Below, in pieces: positions 4,468 to 6,217 of a stretch of DNA of 6,217 nt; position 1 is the first letter of the stretch; every line of letters begins with the position of its first letter. Below the pieces are notes generated by a model that saw only the letters and a list, made by a program, of their open reading frames with translations, searched no databases and was not told the origin of the DNA. Source of the DNA: ZCTH02-B3 sp036563895 (GTDB lineage: Bacteria; Bacillota; Bacilli; Paenibacillales; Paenibacillaceae). The stretch lies in the NCBI GenBank assembly GCA_036563895.1, contig DATCLN010000112.1, forward strand, positions 1 to 6,217. The letters are read 5' to 3'. The translations under genes and the position numbers were made by a program.

Positions 4468-6135
4468 TCACGCTTCGTCGCGGATCGCCTTCAGCCGCTT
4501 CATGACGTCGTTCGCGCCGCGCCCGAAATAATCGTAAAGAACGGTATACTCGCGGTACAGCTTGTCGTAAACGGCGACGTTTTCCGGGATCGGACGGAAC
4601 GTCTCTTCCCGGACCCGCGCCATGTTCGCGGCCGCCTCGACGATGGAATCGTACCCGCCGGCCGCCCTGCCCGCGGCCACCGCGCCGAACATGGCCGCCC
4701 CCAGGGCGGAAGTGTGCTTCGACGCGGCGATTTTGATTTCCCGCCCCGTCACGTCCGCGTAAATCTGCATGAGCAGCCTGTTCTTCTGCGGCAGGCCGCC
4801 GCAGGCGTACAGCTCTCTGACTTCCAGGCCGCCGCTCTCGAACGCCTCGATGATTTTCCGCGTGCCGAAGGCCGTCGCCTCGAGCAGCGTCCGGTAGATT
4901 TCCTCCGGCTTGGTCAGCAGCGTGCAGCCCGCGATGAGCCCCGACAGGTCGGTGTCCACGAGGGTGGAGCGGTTGCCGTTCCACCAGTCGAGGGCGAGCA
5001 GCCCGGTTTGCCCGGGTCTGTAAGCAGCCGCGCGCATTTCCAGCCACTCGTGCACCCCGATGCCCCTTTTGTCCGCTTCCTCTTTCACGCAGGCCGGCAC
5101 CGCCTGTTCCACGAACCACTCGAACATGTCGCCGACGGCCGCCTGCCCCGCTTCATAGCCGTAATATCCCGGAATGATGCCGTCTTCCACGACGCCGCTG
5201 ATGCCTTCGATCCATTTCTCTTCCTCGGCGATCATCATGTGGCAGGTCGACGTCCCCATCACCATGACGAGCTGGCCCGGCTTGACCGCGCCGACCCCCG
5301 GAACGGCGGCATGGGCGTCCACGATGCCCACCGCAACAGCTGTTCCCGGCAGGAGCCCCGTGATTTCCGCCATTTCCCGCGTGAGCCCGCCCGCCTTCGC
5401 GCCCAGCGGCAGCACTTCGCCCCGCAACTTCGTTTCCGCGAACGTTTCCATGCGCGGGTCCAGCGCCCGGAAAAATTCCCTCGACGGATACCCTTCCCGC
5501 TTGTGCCAGATCGCCTTGTACCCGGCCGGGCAGCAGCTGCGGACGAAATTGCCGGTCATCCGGAACACGATCCAGTCCGCCCCTTCGACAAACCGGTCGG
5601 CCGCTTCGTACACCTCCGGCGCCTCATTCAGGACTTGCCATACCTTCGGAACCATCCATTCGGAGGAAATCTTTCCGCCGTAACGCGGAAGGAACCGCTC
5701 GCCCCGCTCGGCGGCGATGGCGTTGAGCCGGTTCGCCTCGTCCTGGGCCGCGTGGTGCTTCCACAGTTTCACCCAGCTGTGGGGGTTGTTTTTCCATTGG
5801 GGCAACAAGCAAAGCGGCACGCCTTCCCGGTCCACCGGCATGATCGTGCAGGCGGTGAAATCGACGCCGATGCCGATCACGTCCTCCGGGCGGACGCCGG
5901 ATTGCCGGAGCACCTCGGGAACCGAACGGCGGAGCACTTCCAAATAGTCTCCGGGATGCTGAAGGGCCCACTCGCGCCCAAGCTTCACCCCGCCTTCCGG
6001 CAGCTCCTCGTCGATGACGCCGTGCGGATAGGGCGTGACGTGGTCCGCCACTTCCGCGCCGTCCGCCAGATCGATCAGGACGGCACGGCCCGACTGGGTT
6101 CCGTAGTCGATGCCGATGGCGTATTTCCTGCTCAT
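4468..6135 (-). CDS. araB: L-ribulokinase AraB
   Basis: AraB phosphorylates L-ribulose to L-ribulose 5-phosphate with ATP, the second step of L-arabinose catabolism in the cytoplasm. The 555-residue product is full length for the family (about 560). It is a two-domain FGGY carbohydrate kinase: the N-terminal phosphate-binding motif GIDYGTQSGR is at 8-17, VDFTACTIMPVD at 91-102, and the AraB-typical WKNNPHSWVKLWKHH at 114-128. GKISSEWMVPKVWQ lies at 154-167. The likely catalytic aspartate is D273 in GIVDAHA, followed by MGTSTCH at 293-299. The C-terminal ATP-binding segment ACGGLPQKN is at 444-452, then HTSALGAAMFGAVAAG. The start is ATG 6135 with AGGAGG (6150 down to 6145) 9 bases upstream. 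It ends just before the terminator hairpin of the opposite gene. araR lies 2.5 kb further on, with the unrelated-looking exported-protein gene in between. No AraR site is visible in the short upstream stretch available. Confidence 0.96.
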   Translation of the reverse strand: MSRKYAIGIDYGTQSGRAVLIDLADGAEVADHVTPYPHGVIDEELPEGGVKLGREWALQHPGDYLEVLRRSVPEVLRQSGVRPEDVIGIGVDFTACTIMPVDREGVPLCLLPQWKNNPHSWVKLWKHHAAQDEANRLNAIAAERGERFLPRYGGKISSEWMVPKVWQVLNEAPEVYEAADRFVEGADWIVFRMTGNFVRSCCPAGYKAIWHKREGYPSREFFRALDPRMETFAETKLRGEVLPLGAKAGGLTREMAEITGLLPGTAVAVGIVDAHAAVPGVGAVKPGQLVMVMGTSTCHMMIAEEEKWIEGISGVVEDGIIPGYYGYEAGQAAVGDMFEWFVEQAVPACVKEEADKRGIGVHEWLEMRAAAYRPGQTGLLALDWWNGNRSTLVDTDLSGLIAGCTLLTKPEEIYRTLLEATAFGTRKIIEAFESGGLEVRELYACGGLPQKNRLLMQIYADVTGREIKIAASKHTSALGAAMFGAVAAGRAAGGYDSIVEAAANMARVREETFRPIPENVAVYDKLYREYTVLYDYFGRGANDVMKRLKAIRDEA

Positions 6136-6217
6136 TGTGTTGTTCCTCCTTCAATGATTGCCGCCGGCGCCGTCTTCCTTTTCGGAACTCCGCCGCCGTT
6201 GCCATGATGAAGCGTCC
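6136..6217 (-). other. araB leader, possibly the 3' end of an upstream gene
   Basis: This 82-base stretch is GC-rich and holds the araB ribosome-binding site (6145-6150) but no recognisable -10/-35 pair or AraR operator. araB is therefore probably transcribed from beyond the window. Two - strand frames are open from the window edge. One ends in TGA at 6153-6151, 15 bases before araB. The other ends in TGA at 6134-6132, overlapping the araB ATG as ATGA. Neither short tail (about 21 or 27 residues) is recognisable, so an upstream ara gene is possible but unproven. Confidence 0.3.

Noticed and set aside
4232..5119. 295-codon open frame on the - strand over the 3' part of araB
   Set aside because: It is an out-of-frame reading of araB (G/R-rich) running on through the terminator into the opposite gene.
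4432..6207. 591-codon open frame on the + strand opposite araB
   Set aside because: It is an antisense shadow of a clearly recognisable AraB. The translation is rich in H, R, P and D without any domain, as expected opposite a GC-rich gene, and it runs through a terminator hairpin.

Overview
The window reads as chromosomal DNA from a moderately GC-rich, spore-former-type Firmicute, most likely of the Paenibacillaceae. This is an inference. It rests on an arabinose repressor of the Bacillus AraR type (GntR DNA-binding head on a LacI-type sensor), Shine-Dalgarno sites of the AGGAGG class, and a secreted protein with a copper-amine-oxidase N-terminal (stalk) domain, which is common in Paenibacillus and its relatives.

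Layout. A TetR-family regulator lies on the + strand (about 99-752) behind a recognisable promoter. A 16-bp perfect hairpin (765-812) with an A/T tract on both sides ends it and also the convergent araR gene. On the - strand follow araR (836-1927) and, upstream of it, a zinc-dependent medium-chain alcohol/polyol dehydrogenase (2016-3053). An AT-rich divergent intergenic region (3054-3182) separates the dehydrogenase from a + strand gene for an exported protein with a copper-amine-oxidase-N-like domain followed by ankyrin-like repeats (3199-4407). That gene ends at a strong terminator (4416-4454). The rest of the window is araB, L-ribulokinase, on the - strand (4468-6135). The last 82 bases are its leader and possibly the 3' end of an upstream gene cut by the window edge.

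How it fits together. araB phosphorylates L-ribulose in L-arabinose catabolism, and AraR is the arabinose-responsive repressor of that pathway. An AraR-like operator sequence sits just upstream of araR, overlapping the end of the dehydrogenase gene. The dehydrogenase may be co-transcribed into araR and may act on a pentose, polyol or sugar acid, but its substrate cannot be read from sequence. The TetR regulator and the ankyrin-type exported protein have no evident link to arabinose.

Points most worth a second look: the signal peptide of the ankyrin-type protein is split by a one-base frame change at homopolymer runs; the TetR leader carries two separate inverted repeats, one over the promoter and one enclosing the ribosome-binding site; and the 10-bp palindrome in the divergent region supplies a TATAAT on each strand. 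I found no convincing novel multi-gene system, mobile element, CRISPR array, tRNA or rRNA.
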